Source: Salinimicrobium nanhaiense
GTDB lineage: Bacteria; Bacteroidota; Bacteroidia; Flavobacteriales; Flavobacteriaceae
Reading direction: 5' to 3'
Length of the DNA: 64,000 nucleotides
Assembly (NCBI GenBank): GCA_012038135.1
Contig: JAAVJQ010000010.1
Span: 1-64,000, forward strand
The notes under the pieces were generated by a model. The model saw only the letters and a list, made by a program, of their open reading frames with translations, was not told the origin of the DNA and did not search any database. Of this stretch, positions 53,759-62,838 are shown one piece after another. Within the stretch, counting starts at the first letter, position 1. Every line of letters begins with the position of its first letter. Position numbers and translations under genes: made by a program.

Positions 53759-54637
53759 TCAGTTTTCCCGGTCGATCGTCAAATATAAATTAATTCTGTC
53801 TAATTTATCTACGGGAAAATCCTTTATATGCAACAGTTCATCAAAACTCCCGATCTTTCCTGCCTCTTCCCTGTATTTCACCACAGCCCTTGCCTGCTCA
53901 TAATTAAAGTAAGGAATTTCTACCAGCTGCATCACCGTAGCAGCATTTATTTCTATCTTTTCCCTTGTGGAAGGTTTTACTTCAAATCTTTGCAGTAACC
54001 TTTCAATCACCTCAGGTGATAACCCATACACATCTTTGACTTGTACATTCCCCCTGAAGCCTCCCAGGCTGTTTCTGTAGTTCACGATCCTTGCTGAAAG
54101 CTTTTCTCCGATGCCGTTTATCTTCTGAAGCTCTTCGGCAGTGGCAGCATTAAGATCAATTTTTGGAAGAGCTGTCGAAAATGCCTTTTTTGTCACCCTA
54201 TTTTCTTCCGAAGGACTTTGCCTGAACTCCGGAAATTTGAAGGAAGGCGCAAGGATCTTCAGTAAAGAATCTGAAACCCCCGTCACCCCCTGAAACTCTT
54301 CAGCAGAATTCACCCACAGCTCCTGCGCCCTGTATTCATGGAGCCTGTCAATTTCTTCAAGAGACATCCCGAGCATGTAACCTTTATAATCTGAAATAAA
54401 ATTGGGATTGAAGGGTTTGAGCGGAATAGAAATTTCCTGCGACCGCACCTGCTTCAGGGAATCCATCTCCTTTTGCAGCTGAAAAACCAACTGCTCCTGC
54501 TCCGGATCCTCTGCCACTTCAGAAGAAAAAGGATAGAAAAAATAGACCAGTTGCAGCAGAATAATAATTCCGATCAAAACAAAGATCCCATTTTGCTGAC
54601 TTCGGTTGAAAACAAAATGGGACCTGAAATTTTTCAT
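53759..54637 (-). CDS. ComEA-like helix-hairpin-helix protein
   Basis: 292 aa with one N-terminal membrane helix (NGIFVLIGIIILLQLVYFFYPF). Downstream are three helix-hairpin-helix units: LGMSLEEIDRLHEYRAQ.., IDLNAATAEELQKINGIGEKLSARIVNYR.. (the ComEA signature) and IEINAATVMQLVEIPYFNYEQARAVVKYR. It would face the periplasm and could bind DNA in competence, but single-gene location gives no support; such proteins are universal in Flavobacteriaceae. 18 bp downstream of the AGCS symporter gene. Confidence 0.88.
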   Translation of the reverse strand: MKNFRSHFVFNRSQQNGIFVLIGIIILLQLVYFFYPFSSEVAEDPEQEQLVFQLQKEMDSLKQVRSQEISIPLKPFNPNFISDYKGYMLGMSLEEIDRLHEYRAQELWVNSAEEFQGVTGVSDSLLKILAPSFKFPEFRQSPSEENRVTKKAFSTALPKIDLNAATAEELQKINGIGEKLSARIVNYRNSLGGFRGNVQVKDVYGLSPEVIERLLQRFEVKPSTREKIEINAATVMQLVEIPYFNYEQARAVVKYREEAGKIGSFDELLHIKDFPVDKLDRINLYLTIDREN

Positions 54638-54655
54638 GCTATGTAAGGCAGCGGC

Positions 54656-56740
54656 TTATGAAGCTTTCTTCACCTGCTCTTTTTCCGGCTTTCTAAAAAG
54701 CTCTCCTCTTTTCAATTTATGACGGTATTCATCAAGATCTCTCTTCACCTCTCCGCTCATAATGTAAAGCCCAATGATGTTAGGAAAGGACATAGCAAGG
54801 ATCATCATATCTGAAAAATCCAGCACAGCACCAAGGCTAACAGAAGCTCCAACCACTACGAAGAAAAGGAAAAGACATTTGTAGACCACCTCGGTCTTTT
54901 TGCTCTTTCCAAAAAGGTAAGTCCACGCACGCATTCCGTAGTAAGACCAGGAGATCATGGTTGAGAAAGCGAAAAGGAATACTGCGGTTGCCAGTACATA
55001 TGGGAACCAGGAGATCACACTTCCAAAGGCACTGGAAGTAAGTTCTACACCTCCAATTCCTTCTACTTCATGCATTCCGGTAAAGATAAGCACCAAAGCT
55101 GTAAGCGTACAAACCACTACGGTATCTATAAAAGGTTCCAGCAAGGCCACAAAACCTTCAGAAGGAGGATTGTGAGTCTTGGCCGCACTATGCGCGATAG
55201 CTGCAGACCCTACACCGGCTTCATTTGAGAAGGCTGCCCTTTGGAAACCTACAATCAGGACACCAATTACCCCGCCTTTTAAGGCACTGGGGCTAAATGC
55301 ACCATCCCAGATTGCTGAAAAAGCAGGTCCGATATTTTCGATATTTACTCCAATAACAATTAAGGCACCAAGAATATATATTCCTGCCATGATAGGCACT
55401 ATCTTTCCGGTTACCTTGGCAATACTTGAAATTCCACCAATAATTACCACTCCTACAAGGATCATCATCACGATCCCGAAAATAAATCCGTTACCTGCCA
55501 GGATTGGGAATTCTCCCGCGAGAATTACAAAAGACTGGTTTGCCTGGAACATGTTTCCACCTCCAAAAGAGGCACCAATGGCAAGAATAGCAAAGAATAC
55601 AGCAAGGAATTTACCAAGGCCTTTTTGACCTCTTTTTTCCAGTCCATATCGAAGGTAGTTCATTGGTCCTCCAAATACGCGGCCTTCACTGTTGATAAAA
55701 CGGTACTTTACACCCAGGGTACATTCCACAAATTTTGAAGACATTCCCAGTAAGCCGGCAATGATCATCCAAAAAGTGGCTCCAGCTCCTCCCAGGGAAA
55801 CAGCAACAGCCACCCCTGCAATATTTCCGAGTCCCACAGTTCCTGAAACCGCAGTAGCAAGGGCCTGGAAGTGGGTTACCTGCCCGGGAGCATTGGGATC
55901 ATCATATTTCCCTTTTGCAAGATCAAGTGCATGTCCAAAACCTCTAAAGTTGATAAAGCCCATTCGAAGTGTAAAGAATAATGCTCCCAGCACCAGCCAT
56001 ATCACGATGAAAGGGATATCTTTTTGCTGAAAATCTCCATTTGGATGAGTCAGGGCAACAGGATTATCATAATCTATGGCAGCGAGGTATTGCGCCCCCT
56101 GCTCAATGACGTGCTCCTTATTTTCTGAATTATAGATTACGCCACCTTCACTCACAAGATATCTTAGAATTCCACTGGCATTAGCATAAGCAGTAATATT
56201 TTCTCCGTCTTTTGCCACAACAGCGAGGGCTTCCCCTTCTTCTACTTGTGTGCCTTCGGGTTTTAACCATTCTTGGAGGATGAATTTACCCTCTACAGTT
56301 GCTTCCCATTCGGGCGCCGGAACTCTTTTATAGTCGGCATAAACAACCGGATCATAGATCCCTATAGCCGAAAAAGGATCCCAGAATAAGATCCTCCCCA
56401 TACTGGCCACAATTGGGGCGAAGGTACCATTGAAGTGTTCTGTGATCGCCTCGGCAGGAACATTGAATGTTTCCTGCACCTCAGCTCCTGCAGCATCAGT
56501 AATTACCACAGAATAATCTACTCCTTCCACCAATCCTTCGGCCCGGGGCGAATCAAGAGGAGTACTTTGGTTAGACCATTTATACTGGTACGGGGGCGTT
56601 CCTCCATTGACCTGCAGCTCAACAAATCCATCATTGATCTCCCTGGAGGGATTTTCAACATTGGCATCTATCTGTAACTCCTGGGAATATGCAGTTAATA
56701 AAAAGAACAAAGAAAAAATTGAAAGTAGGGCCTTTCTCAT
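54656..56740 (-). CDS. Alanine/sodium symporter (AGCS) with N-terminal extracytoplasmic domains
   Basis: 694 aa, against about 450-550 for usual AGCS transporters. Residues 1-19 signal peptide; 20-95 a SprB/PKD-like beta domain ([20 protein letters not shown]); about 145-215 a biotinyl/lipoyl-like barrel ([28 protein letters not shown]) with no visible biotinyl-lysine motif; then the transporter core from about 235: [63 protein letters not shown]. Couples Na+ entry to small neutral amino-acid uptake in the inner membrane. The extra domains should lie in the periplasm. Confidence 0.9.
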   Translation of the reverse strand: MRKALLSIFSLFFLLTAYSQELQIDANVENPSREINDGFVELQVNGGTPPYQYKWSNQSTPLDSPRAEGLVEGVDYSVVITDAAGAEVQETFNVPAEAITEHFNGTFAPIVASMGRILFWDPFSAIGIYDPVVYADYKRVPAPEWEATVEGKFILQEWLKPEGTQVEEGEALAVVAKDGENITAYANASGILRYLVSEGGVIYNSENKEHVIEQGAQYLAAIDYDNPVALTHPNGDFQQKDIPFIVIWLVLGALFFTLRMGFINFRGFGHALDLAKGKYDDPNAPGQVTHFQALATAVSGTVGLGNIAGVAVAVSLGGAGATFWMIIAGLLGMSSKFVECTLGVKYRFINSEGRVFGGPMNYLRYGLEKRGQKGLGKFLAVFFAILAIGASFGGGNMFQANQSFVILAGEFPILAGNGFIFGIVMMILVGVVIIGGISSIAKVTGKIVPIMAGIYILGALIVIGVNIENIGPAFSAIWDGAFSPSALKGGVIGVLIVGFQRAAFSNEAGVGSAAIAHSAAKTHNPPSEGFVALLEPFIDTVVVCTLTALVLIFTGMHEVEGIGGVELTSSAFGSVISWFPYVLATAVFLFAFSTMISWSYYGMRAWTYLFGKSKKTEVVYKCLFLFFVVVGASVSLGAVLDFSDMMILAMSFPNIIGLYIMSGEVKRDLDEYRHKLKRGELFRKPEKEQVKKAS

Positions 56741-56869
56741 AGAGAAGTTTTAGAATAGTTTAATTGAAATTTTCGGCGAAGCAAGATGCTAAAAATATTA
56801 ACGTTTTCAAATTTTTACCACGTTAAAATGCAAATAAAACGTTAATCGAGATTCGGTGCGACACTAAAA

Positions 56870-57100
56870 TTAGAGATCAAAGACAGAAGTTCTTTTGGAA
56901 TAGATCATGTCTTTGAACTTTAAGAGAAAGGCAAGGGTTAAATAAACTGCGAACCCTACTCCAAAAGTGGCAAAGGAGAGGTAGATAAAAAACAGTCTAA
57001 CGTTTTTTGCCCTCATTCCTAACTTATCTGCAAAGCGGGAGGAGACATAGAAACCATGTCTTTCAAAAAAATTCCTTATTTGATTTACCCATCTCTGCAT
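56870..57100 (-). CDS. PspC-like small membrane protein
   Basis: 76 aa: VNQIRNFFERHGFYVSSRFADKLGMRAKNVRLFFIYLSFATFGVGFAVYLTLAFLLKF matches the PspC domain, an amphipathic N-terminus followed by one long or two short transmembrane helices. PspC proteins take part in envelope stress responses; a stand-alone copy with no pspA. It is 12 bp downstream of the DUF2851 gene and probably cotranscribed. Confidence 0.83.
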   Translation of the reverse strand: MQRWVNQIRNFFERHGFYVSSRFADKLGMRAKNVRLFFIYLSFATFGVGFAVYLTLAFLLKFKDMIYSKRTSVFDL

Positions 57101-57112
57101 CTTGCGAAGATA

Positions 57113-58402
57113 TTAAAATTGATGTTCCTTTTGAAGAAGCTTTACCCCTATTGCACAATTTAGACAGGCATTTTTGTCACAATATTCCTTCTTTAACTGC
57201 AAAAGTGCCTGTGACCGAAGCGCATTTTCGGCTATTTTAGGTCTCAGGGACCTGAATTTTTTAATTATCTGATTTTCTTCCGGCGCTACAGCTTCGATCA
57301 TAGAAAAATCTTCCCAACCTTGCTCCTTTCCTTTACTCCGGGCATAACAAAATTTTAGCGGCACCACCGTATTAATGATCACCAGATCCATGAAGTTAGT
57401 GCTAAGGGTTTTTCTTCTGGGGCTATGGGATTTATAAAAAGTATAATGTGTTTTCCAGAAATCATTGATCTCCAAATCCATTAGCTTATAAAATTCTTTT
57501 GCTTCTGCACAATTGATTAAGACATTAAAAAGAGAGGCATGTTTGCTGTAGAGCGCAGCAAGTTGCACTAATCTTACCTCCGGAAAATTATCGGGCCGTA
57601 ACCTGAAATATTTCACAGGTAGTACCCCCTGGGAATTTAATTGGAATTTTTTCCGCAGATAATCATATTCTTCTCTTAAATTGAGAAAATAAGGCTCCTC
57701 GCAATCCCCCGATAACAGTCCCGCCTGCCCCAGAAAGATAGCTTCCAGCTGTAAGCTGTTCCTCCGCAGCTTCCGCACTACTGAAAAAGGAATAGAAGCT
57801 GCAATACTTAAAAAAGCTTCGCCGTTAGTGTTTAATCCAAAGTTTTTAGCCAACATCCTAAAAAGCACGGCTTCCCAGTCTCCTGCTAAGCCTTCAAAAA
57901 TGTCGTTTATAAGCAGGCTTTTTTTCTCCACTCTTTCTATGTACTGCCTCTCCAGCCAATTGCTTAAAAGAAAATCATCTACCTCGCTAAAATCGTTTTC
58001 ACAATTGATCCACCGGTTTCCATTATTAGAACAAAGCTCTTCATAGGAGTGCAGGGTCTCCGGCGCCACCAGGTTATGGATTTCTACAACCGGCAGACTT
58101 GTATTATCCTTGCGAAAAACTTCAACATCATGAACCCACACCACGTGCAGGATCACATTATCGTAGGCAGGATCACTTTCATGATTATGCATATACCAGT
58201 CTGAAGAGCGAAGATGGATCTCCACATTTCCCGCCCATTGCTGATCACCAATAAGCACCCTGGAATTGAAGAAGTCGGGGCCCGAGAGCAGGTTATGTGT
58301 GCCGGGAGAGATCACCCTCACTGGGAGACCATCAGCAGTCATCATCTCCTGATGGTCAAGCTTTTGGTACTTCCATAAGTAATGCAAATAATCTTCCCGC
58401 AT
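57113..58402 (-). CDS. DUF2851 family protein
   Basis: 429 aa cytoplasmic protein starting MREDYLHYLWKYQKLDHQEM, then LLSGPDFFNSRVLIGDQQWAGNVEIHLRSSDWYMHNH and the C-terminal CDKNACLNCAIGVKLL. Matches DUF2851, a family confined mainly to Bacteroidota. GPDFFNSRV and GNVEIH resemble a PD-(D/E)xK nuclease-like core (Asp then Glu-x-His), but activity is not established. Two Cys near the end (CLNC) may bind metal. Confidence 0.88.
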   Translation of the reverse strand: MREDYLHYLWKYQKLDHQEMMTADGLPVRVISPGTHNLLSGPDFFNSRVLIGDQQWAGNVEIHLRSSDWYMHNHESDPAYDNVILHVVWVHDVEVFRKDNTSLPVVEIHNLVAPETLHSYEELCSNNGNRWINCENDFSEVDDFLLSNWLERQYIERVEKKSLLINDIFEGLAGDWEAVLFRMLAKNFGLNTNGEAFLSIAASIPFSVVRKLRRNSLQLEAIFLGQAGLLSGDCEEPYFLNLREEYDYLRKKFQLNSQGVLPVKYFRLRPDNFPEVRLVQLAALYSKHASLFNVLINCAEAKEFYKLMDLEINDFWKTHYTFYKSHSPRRKTLSTNFMDLVIINTVVPLKFCYARSKGKEQGWEDFSMIEAVAPEENQIIKKFRSLRPKIAENALRSQALLQLKKEYCDKNACLNCAIGVKLLQKEHQF

Positions 58403-58480
58403 GAAATAAAAATATGGAAATATTCCATATCCTTTTGAACCTCAACTCATTTTTTCGGCACGAAAATCCTTACAAAAATG

Positions 58481-59176
58481 TTACTTGTCGGTTTCTAATT
58501 TTTGCAGTATTTCTCCAAGGATCAGCTCAACCCAAAGACTATACATCTTCCCGCTGGGATGCAGATCATCGTCAGCAATAAGGGAGGAATCTTTTTTCGC
58601 ACGTCGTGAAATTGGGGTGATGTTGTAAAAATCTACTCCATATTCTTCAGCTACCTTTCTGAAAATTCTATTGAATTCATCCAATTCCCTTCCAATCTTT
58701 TCTTCATTCCCGGCCCCAAAAGGGGTGACTCCATAATCGGGAATGCTCAGAGCAAAGACACCTGCCGCACCTTGTTGTGAATGTTGTAGTGCTCTTCTAA
58801 AGATCTCATGAAGATCATTTTCATAATCTTTGGGAGAAAGTCCTCTAAACTGATTGTTGACACCAATGGAAACTGACACCAGATCAAATTTTTCATTATT
58901 TAACTGTATTTCCATGGCTTCCAACAGCTCCCCTGTAGTCCAACCTGTTCGGGCGATAATGCGGGGCTCTTCTATTGCGATTCCTTCTTCCCGCAAGCCT
59001 TCAGCCAGTTGCATTGGCCAGCGCATTGGTACCGCCACACTTTCTCCAATGGTATAAGAATCTCCTAATGCAAGGTATCTTACCGGATCCTCTTCCAAAA
59101 CTGTAATATTTTCAGGTTCTTTGCTTTTGCAGCCGCTTATAACCAGCAGCAATAATAAGATAAGTTTGTATTTCAT
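58481..59176 (-). CDS. SGNH/GDSL hydrolase lipoprotein
   Basis: Start at ATG 59176, which gives a lipoprotein signal (KYKLILLLLLVISGC, Cys16); the longer frame reads into the promoter region. 231 aa. Block I LALGDSYTIG with Ser40, GWTTGE, block III VSIGVNNQFRGLS and block V DDLHPSGK with Asp and His. SGNH esterase or lipase acting at the envelope; substrate unknown. Divergent from the gene at 59258. Confidence 0.9.
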   Translation of the reverse strand: MKYKLILLLLLVISGCKSKEPENITVLEEDPVRYLALGDSYTIGESVAVPMRWPMQLAEGLREEGIAIEEPRIIARTGWTTGELLEAMEIQLNNEKFDLVSVSIGVNNQFRGLSPKDYENDLHEIFRRALQHSQQGAAGVFALSIPDYGVTPFGAGNEEKIGRELDEFNRIFRKVAEEYGVDFYNITPISRRAKKDSSLIADDDLHPSGKMYSLWVELILGEILQKLETDK

Positions 59177-59257
59177 AATGAAAATTAAAGCCGCTAAAAT
59201 AGATTTTTCTGCCGCAGTAGCATAAGCTCTTTCTATATTTACAAAAAACCTTAACAC

Positions 59258-59821
59258 ATGAAGACAATTTTTTCCATCATAGCTATCTTCACCAGCCTGA
59301 ATTTCGTCGCTCAGGATGCAGATCCTGCGACTGAATTCTGGAATACATTACAACAATATTGCGGAAAAGCCTTTGAAGGTTATGTGGTAGAAGCCCCGCC
59401 AGATGATGCTTTCCGCGGAAAAAAACTAATCATGCACCTGAGGTCCTGCGAAGAAAAGGTGATAAAAATACCCTTTTTCGTAGGAGAAGACAGATCCCGA
59501 ACCTGGATATTCAGCAAAGAAAATGAAAGAATTCAATTAAAACATGATCACCGGCATGAGGACGGGACAAATGACGATGTGACAATGTATGGCGGCACTG
59601 CCAGCAATCACGGCCTCCCTGGTCTCCAGGTTTTTCCTGCAGATCCTGAGACTGCACTACTTCTTCCTTTGGCTGCGACCAATGTTTGGTGGGTGACCCT
59701 GGATGACACCACCTTTACTTACAATTTACGACGGATTGGCACAGACAGATTTTTCTCCATTGCCTTTGATCTTAGAAAACCTGTACCCGCTCCTGCAGCA
59801 CCATGGGGCTGGGAGAATTAA
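59258..59821 (+). CDS. Secreted protein of unknown function (187 aa)
   Basis: Signal peptide (KTIFSIIAIFTSLNFVAQ), then a mostly beta-type protein: TEFWNTLQQYCGKAFEGYVVEAPPDDAF, HLRSCEEKVIKIPFFVGEDRSRTW, LKHDHRHEDGTNDDVTMYGGTAS. Two Cys (51-ish and near 82) could form a disulphide. Resembles a conserved secreted family of Flavobacteriaceae; I do not know a function. The ATG is preceded by a TATATTTA -7-like sequence. Confidence 0.78.
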   Translation: MKTIFSIIAIFTSLNFVAQDADPATEFWNTLQQYCGKAFEGYVVEAPPDDAFRGKKLIMHLRSCEEKVIKIPFFVGEDRSRTWIFSKENERIQLKHDHRHEDGTNDDVTMYGGTASNHGLPGLQVFPADPETALLLPLAATNVWWVTLDDTTFTYNLRRIGTDRFFSIAFDLRKPVPAPAAPWGWEN

Positions 59822-59899
59822 TTCTTAATTCGGGGTTAAAGCTGCATGAAGGCTCAAAAATTTCCGGGAAATATTCTATATTAAACTAAAACCGGATTT

Positions 59900-60097
59900 A
59901 TGCGGCCCGAACAAAGAAAGGATTTTAACGAGAAAACAGGAACTGATAAAACCTTAGGCTCTACTAATGTTCCTCCTCCGAAAAAAGAAGGAAAGGGTTT
60001 TACCGGCGTACTTAAAAAGGTTGGTTTTAAGGTATGGCTCGCGGTGATGATTATTGGTGGAACTCTCGCTTTTATTGTTGCTCTTTTCCTGTTATGA
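59900..60097 (+). CDS. Small single-pass membrane protein (65 aa)
   Basis: Hydrophilic N-terminus rich in Lys, Pro and Gly (NVPPPKKEGKGFTG), then one hydrophobic helix (WLAVMIIGGTLAFIVALFLL) at the C-terminus. A tail-anchored shape with a cytoplasmic N-terminus. No family recognised. It overlaps the next gene by ATGA, which supports translation. Confidence 0.7.
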   Translation: MRPEQRKDFNEKTGTDKTLGSTNVPPPKKEGKGFTGVLKKVGFKVWLAVMIIGGTLAFIVALFLL

Positions 60098-60480
60098 AAA
60101 AGAGCTACCTCTTTGCAATATTATGCTTCAGTTTATTCCTGCTGAATTTGTTCCTGCTAAAATTTTTCTCCCTTCCGGAATTCTTTTCATCTTACCTGAA
60201 TGATTTGCTGTGTATGCCTGTGGTTCTGGGAATTTGTCTCTTTTTGATAAGTAAATTCAGCAGAAAAGAACAGCTTCAGATTTCCATTTTTTCGGCCTTT
60301 TCACTGGCAGCATTTTATTCGCTTTATTTCGAGCTCTACCTGCCGGAAGCTACTGATCGATACACGGCAGATGTCCTGGACGTACTGCTTTATTTTACCG
60401 GTGCATTTGCTTTTTGGCTGGTTCAAAAATTGGATATAGCAACAGGAACTTCAGCAATAAAAAAAGCCGCTCAATATTGA
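60094..60480 (+). CDS. Membrane protein (128 aa), unknown function
   Basis: Start at ATG 60094 (MKKSYLFAILCF), coupled to the preceding stop. Four hydrophobic helices (about 6-24, 32-52, 58-75, 96-112) with charged links (ISKFSRKEQLQ). No family recognised. The stop codon lies within the following terminator. Confidence 0.72.
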   Translation: MKKSYLFAILCFSLFLLNLFLLKFFSLPEFFSSYLNDLLCMPVVLGICLFLISKFSRKEQLQISIFSAFSLAAFYSLYFELYLPEATDRYTADVLDVLLYFTGAFAFWLVQKLDIATGTSAIKKAAQY

Positions 60481-60495
60481 ACAGCTTTTTTTATT
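60458..60495 (+). terminator. Terminator overlapping the stop of the 128-aa membrane protein
   Basis: AAAAAAGC...GCTTTTTTT around the inner palindrome TCAATATTGA; imperfect outer stem with T-run. The TGA stop is part of the hairpin. Confidence 0.65.
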
Positions 60496-60530
60496 TTTTG
60501 GTCTTGATTCTAGTCTCTTGACTTTTGTTT

Positions 60531-61511
60531 CTATTCAATATATCCCATCTTCCGCATCCAGTCGTCATTGAACATTTTTCCAACATAGCGACTGCCATGG
60601 TCGTGAAAAAGGATCACCACTACATCATCCTTTTTAAAGTGCTCTTTTAACTGAAGCAAACCTTTTATAGCAGCTCCTGCACTATTCCCGAGGAACATCC
60701 CTTCTTCTTTGGCCAGTCTCTGGGTATAGATTGCCGCATCCTTATCTGTCACCTTAGTAAAGCCGTCAATGATGCTGAAATCCACATTCTTTGGCAGGAT
60801 ATCCTCTCCAATTCCTTCAGTCACATATGGATAGATCTCGTTTTCGTCAAATTCCCCTGTTTCGTGGTACTTTTTAAAAACAGAACCATAGGTGTCCACG
60901 CCCCAAACCTTTACGTTCGGATTTTGTTCCTTCAGGTATTTTCCAACGCCCGATATTGTTCCGCCCGTTCCAACACCAACAACAAAATGGGTCACTTTCC
61001 CATCGGTCTGTCTCCAGATCTCGGGTCCTGTGCTTTCATAATGAGCTTTTGTGTTGGAAAGGTTGTCGTACTGGTTAACGTACCAGGAGTTTGGCGTTTC
61101 TTCAGCAAGACGTTTGGAAGTGGAATAATAGGATTGAGGATCATTTGGCGCGACATTGGTCGGGCAAACCACTACCTCACTTCCTACAGCGCGTAAAATG
61201 TCAATTTTTTCCTTGGATTGCTTATCGGCCATCACACAAATCATGCGGTAACCTTTTACAATGGCAGCAAGGGCAAGCCCCATCCCGGTATTTCCGGAAG
61301 TTCCCTCTATAATGGTGCCTCCGGGCTTTAGGAGTCCGGCAGCTTCAGCATCTTCGATCATCTTCACCGCCATTCGGTCTTTAACCGAATTTCCCGGATT
61401 AAAAGTTTCATATTTTGCAAGCACCAGGGCGTCTATACCTTCTGTTAATTTATTGATCTTGACAAGAGGGGTATTTCCAATAGTACCTAATATATTTTCA
61501 GCGTATTCCAT
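60531..61511 (-). CDS. PLP-dependent cysteine synthase / cystathionine beta-synthase family
   Basis: Start at ATG 61511 (MEYAENILGTIGNTPLVKIN); an apparent 100-residue upstream extension runs into the permease gene and has no homology features. 326 aa fold-type II enzyme. PLP lysine Lys44 in NSVKDRMAVK, phosphate loop EGTSGNTGMGLALAA, and GVGTGGTISGVGKYLKEQNPNVKVWGVD. No C-terminal CBS domains. Catalyses beta-replacement on O-acetylserine or serine; CysK, CysM or CBS cannot be separated. The sequence is closest in feel to cystathionine-beta-synthase-like proteins of Bacteroidota. Confidence 0.9.
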   Translation of the reverse strand: MEYAENILGTIGNTPLVKINKLTEGIDALVLAKYETFNPGNSVKDRMAVKMIEDAEAAGLLKPGGTIIEGTSGNTGMGLALAAIVKGYRMICVMADKQSKEKIDILRAVGSEVVVCPTNVAPNDPQSYYSTSKRLAEETPNSWYVNQYDNLSNTKAHYESTGPEIWRQTDGKVTHFVVGVGTGGTISGVGKYLKEQNPNVKVWGVDTYGSVFKKYHETGEFDENEIYPYVTEGIGEDILPKNVDFSIIDGFTKVTDKDAAIYTQRLAKEEGMFLGNSAGAAIKGLLQLKEHFKKDDVVVILFHDHGSRYVGKMFNDDWMRKMGYIE

Positions 61512-61594
61512 ATCTAAATTTTCGGCTGCAAAGGTAAGAAAAATGCAGCTTTTAAAAGAATTCGTGCCAAATATGTCGTTTTTGAAACCTCTTC

Positions 61595-62830
61595 CTAATC
61601 GAACTTCATCGCCCTTACCGGAGAGATCCTGGTAATGATATAAGACGGGATAAGCAGCATGAGCATACACAGGAATAAAGTTCCCAGGTTTACCCCTACA
61701 ATATATTCCCAGCCTATGTAAACAGGGGCTTCGGTGACATAATAGGTTTCGGGGTTGAGCGGAATAAGTTTCAGGTATTTTTGCGCGAACAGCATTCCCA
61801 ATCCCACGAGATTGCCCCAAAAAAGTCCCAGGATGATCAAATAGCCGGCATTATACAAAAATATTTTTCTAATACTCCAGTCACTGCTCCCAAGGGCTTT
61901 CAGGATCCCAATCATTTGAGTACGTTCCAGGATTAGTACAAGTAAAGCGGTGATCATGTTGATTCCCGCCACCAGGATCATGATCCCAATGATCAAGGCA
62001 ATATTGAAGTCAAAGAGGGATAACCATTCAAAAATGGAATAATATTGCTGTTTTATGGTGCGGGTGTCGAGAAAGGAATCTGTATTTTCATAGATCTCCT
62101 GCCCCTTTTCTTCCAGCTGACCAAAATCCTTTAGAAATACCTCGAAATTTCCAACCTGATCTTTCTCCCAACCATTCAGTCGCTGTATATGCCGAATGTC
62201 AGCTATCATGTAAAGCTCATCGAATTCCTGAAATCCGGAATTGTAAATCCCCTTGATCACAAAGGCCCTTGTGAGAGGAGTTTTACTGCTGTCATCCCTC
62301 AGGAAATAAGTCACCGCCTTGTCCCCTACTTTTAATCCCAACCTATTTGCAGTATAGGAAGACATGAGGATCTCGTCGTTTAGTCCCCCCGAAACATCAG
62401 GCAGTTCTCCTTCGATCAGAAAATCTTTAAAGTAATCCCAGTTATAATCTGTACCTACCCCTTTGACAATAATTCCCTCAAAGTCGGTTGCAGTACGTAT
62501 TACTCCGCCAATATAGCCTGTTGCCTGGACGTGATCAATTCCTTCCACAGACGTAAATTCAGGATAGAATTCCTGATCTGTGGAAATGGGTATAAGGGAA
62601 ACCTGTGAATTGTTATTGTCATAGCTGGAAATAGTGATGTGACCTGTAAAGGCGCTCATTTTCTCCCTTATTTTTTGCTGAAGCCCGATTCCTGTTGCAA
62701 AAGCCACCAGCATCATGATCACTCCAATCGCAATAGCTACAATTGCGATTTTTATAATGGGAGCCGATATGCTACTTTTGTGTTCCTTTGAGCTTACGAG
62801 GCGTTTAGCAATAAAAAATTCCAGATCCAA
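61595..62830 (-). CDS. ABC transporter permease, LolC/LolE-type
   Basis: 411 aa with the MacB/FtsX layout: N-terminal helix (IIKIAIVAIAIGVIMMLVAFATGIGLQ), a 240-residue periplasmic MacB-PCD domain (KMSAFTGHITISSYDNNNSQVSLIPI...), then three helices at the C-terminus (IGIMILVAGINMITALLVLILERTQMIGILKALGSSDWSIRKIF...). This is the LolCE type that extracts lipoproteins to the outer membrane, although paralogues exist. The first codon appears to be TTG at 62830: no ATG fits the conserved FEFFIAKR-like start. The start is only 8 bp from the divergent NamZ ATG. Confidence 0.88.
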   Translation of the reverse strand: MDLEFFIAKRLVSSKEHKSSISAPIIKIAIVAIAIGVIMMLVAFATGIGLQQKIREKMSAFTGHITISSYDNNNSQVSLIPISTDQEFYPEFTSVEGIDHVQATGYIGGVIRTATDFEGIIVKGVGTDYNWDYFKDFLIEGELPDVSGGLNDEILMSSYTANRLGLKVGDKAVTYFLRDDSSKTPLTRAFVIKGIYNSGFQEFDELYMIADIRHIQRLNGWEKDQVGNFEVFLKDFGQLEEKGQEIYENTDSFLDTRTIKQQYYSIFEWLSLFDFNIALIIGIMILVAGINMITALLVLILERTQMIGILKALGSSDWSIRKIFLYNAGYLIILGLFWGNLVGLGMLFAQKYLKLIPLNPETYYVTEAPVYIGWEYIVGVNLGTLFLCMLMLLIPSYIITRISPVRAMKFD

Positions 62831-62838
62831 GAGTAGCT

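Noticed and set aside
60531-61820. Longer cysteine-synthase-like protein with a 100-residue N-terminal domain
   Set aside because: The extension overlaps the 3' part of the permease gene in another frame, has no family features, and the canonical start MEYAENILGTIGNTPL fits.
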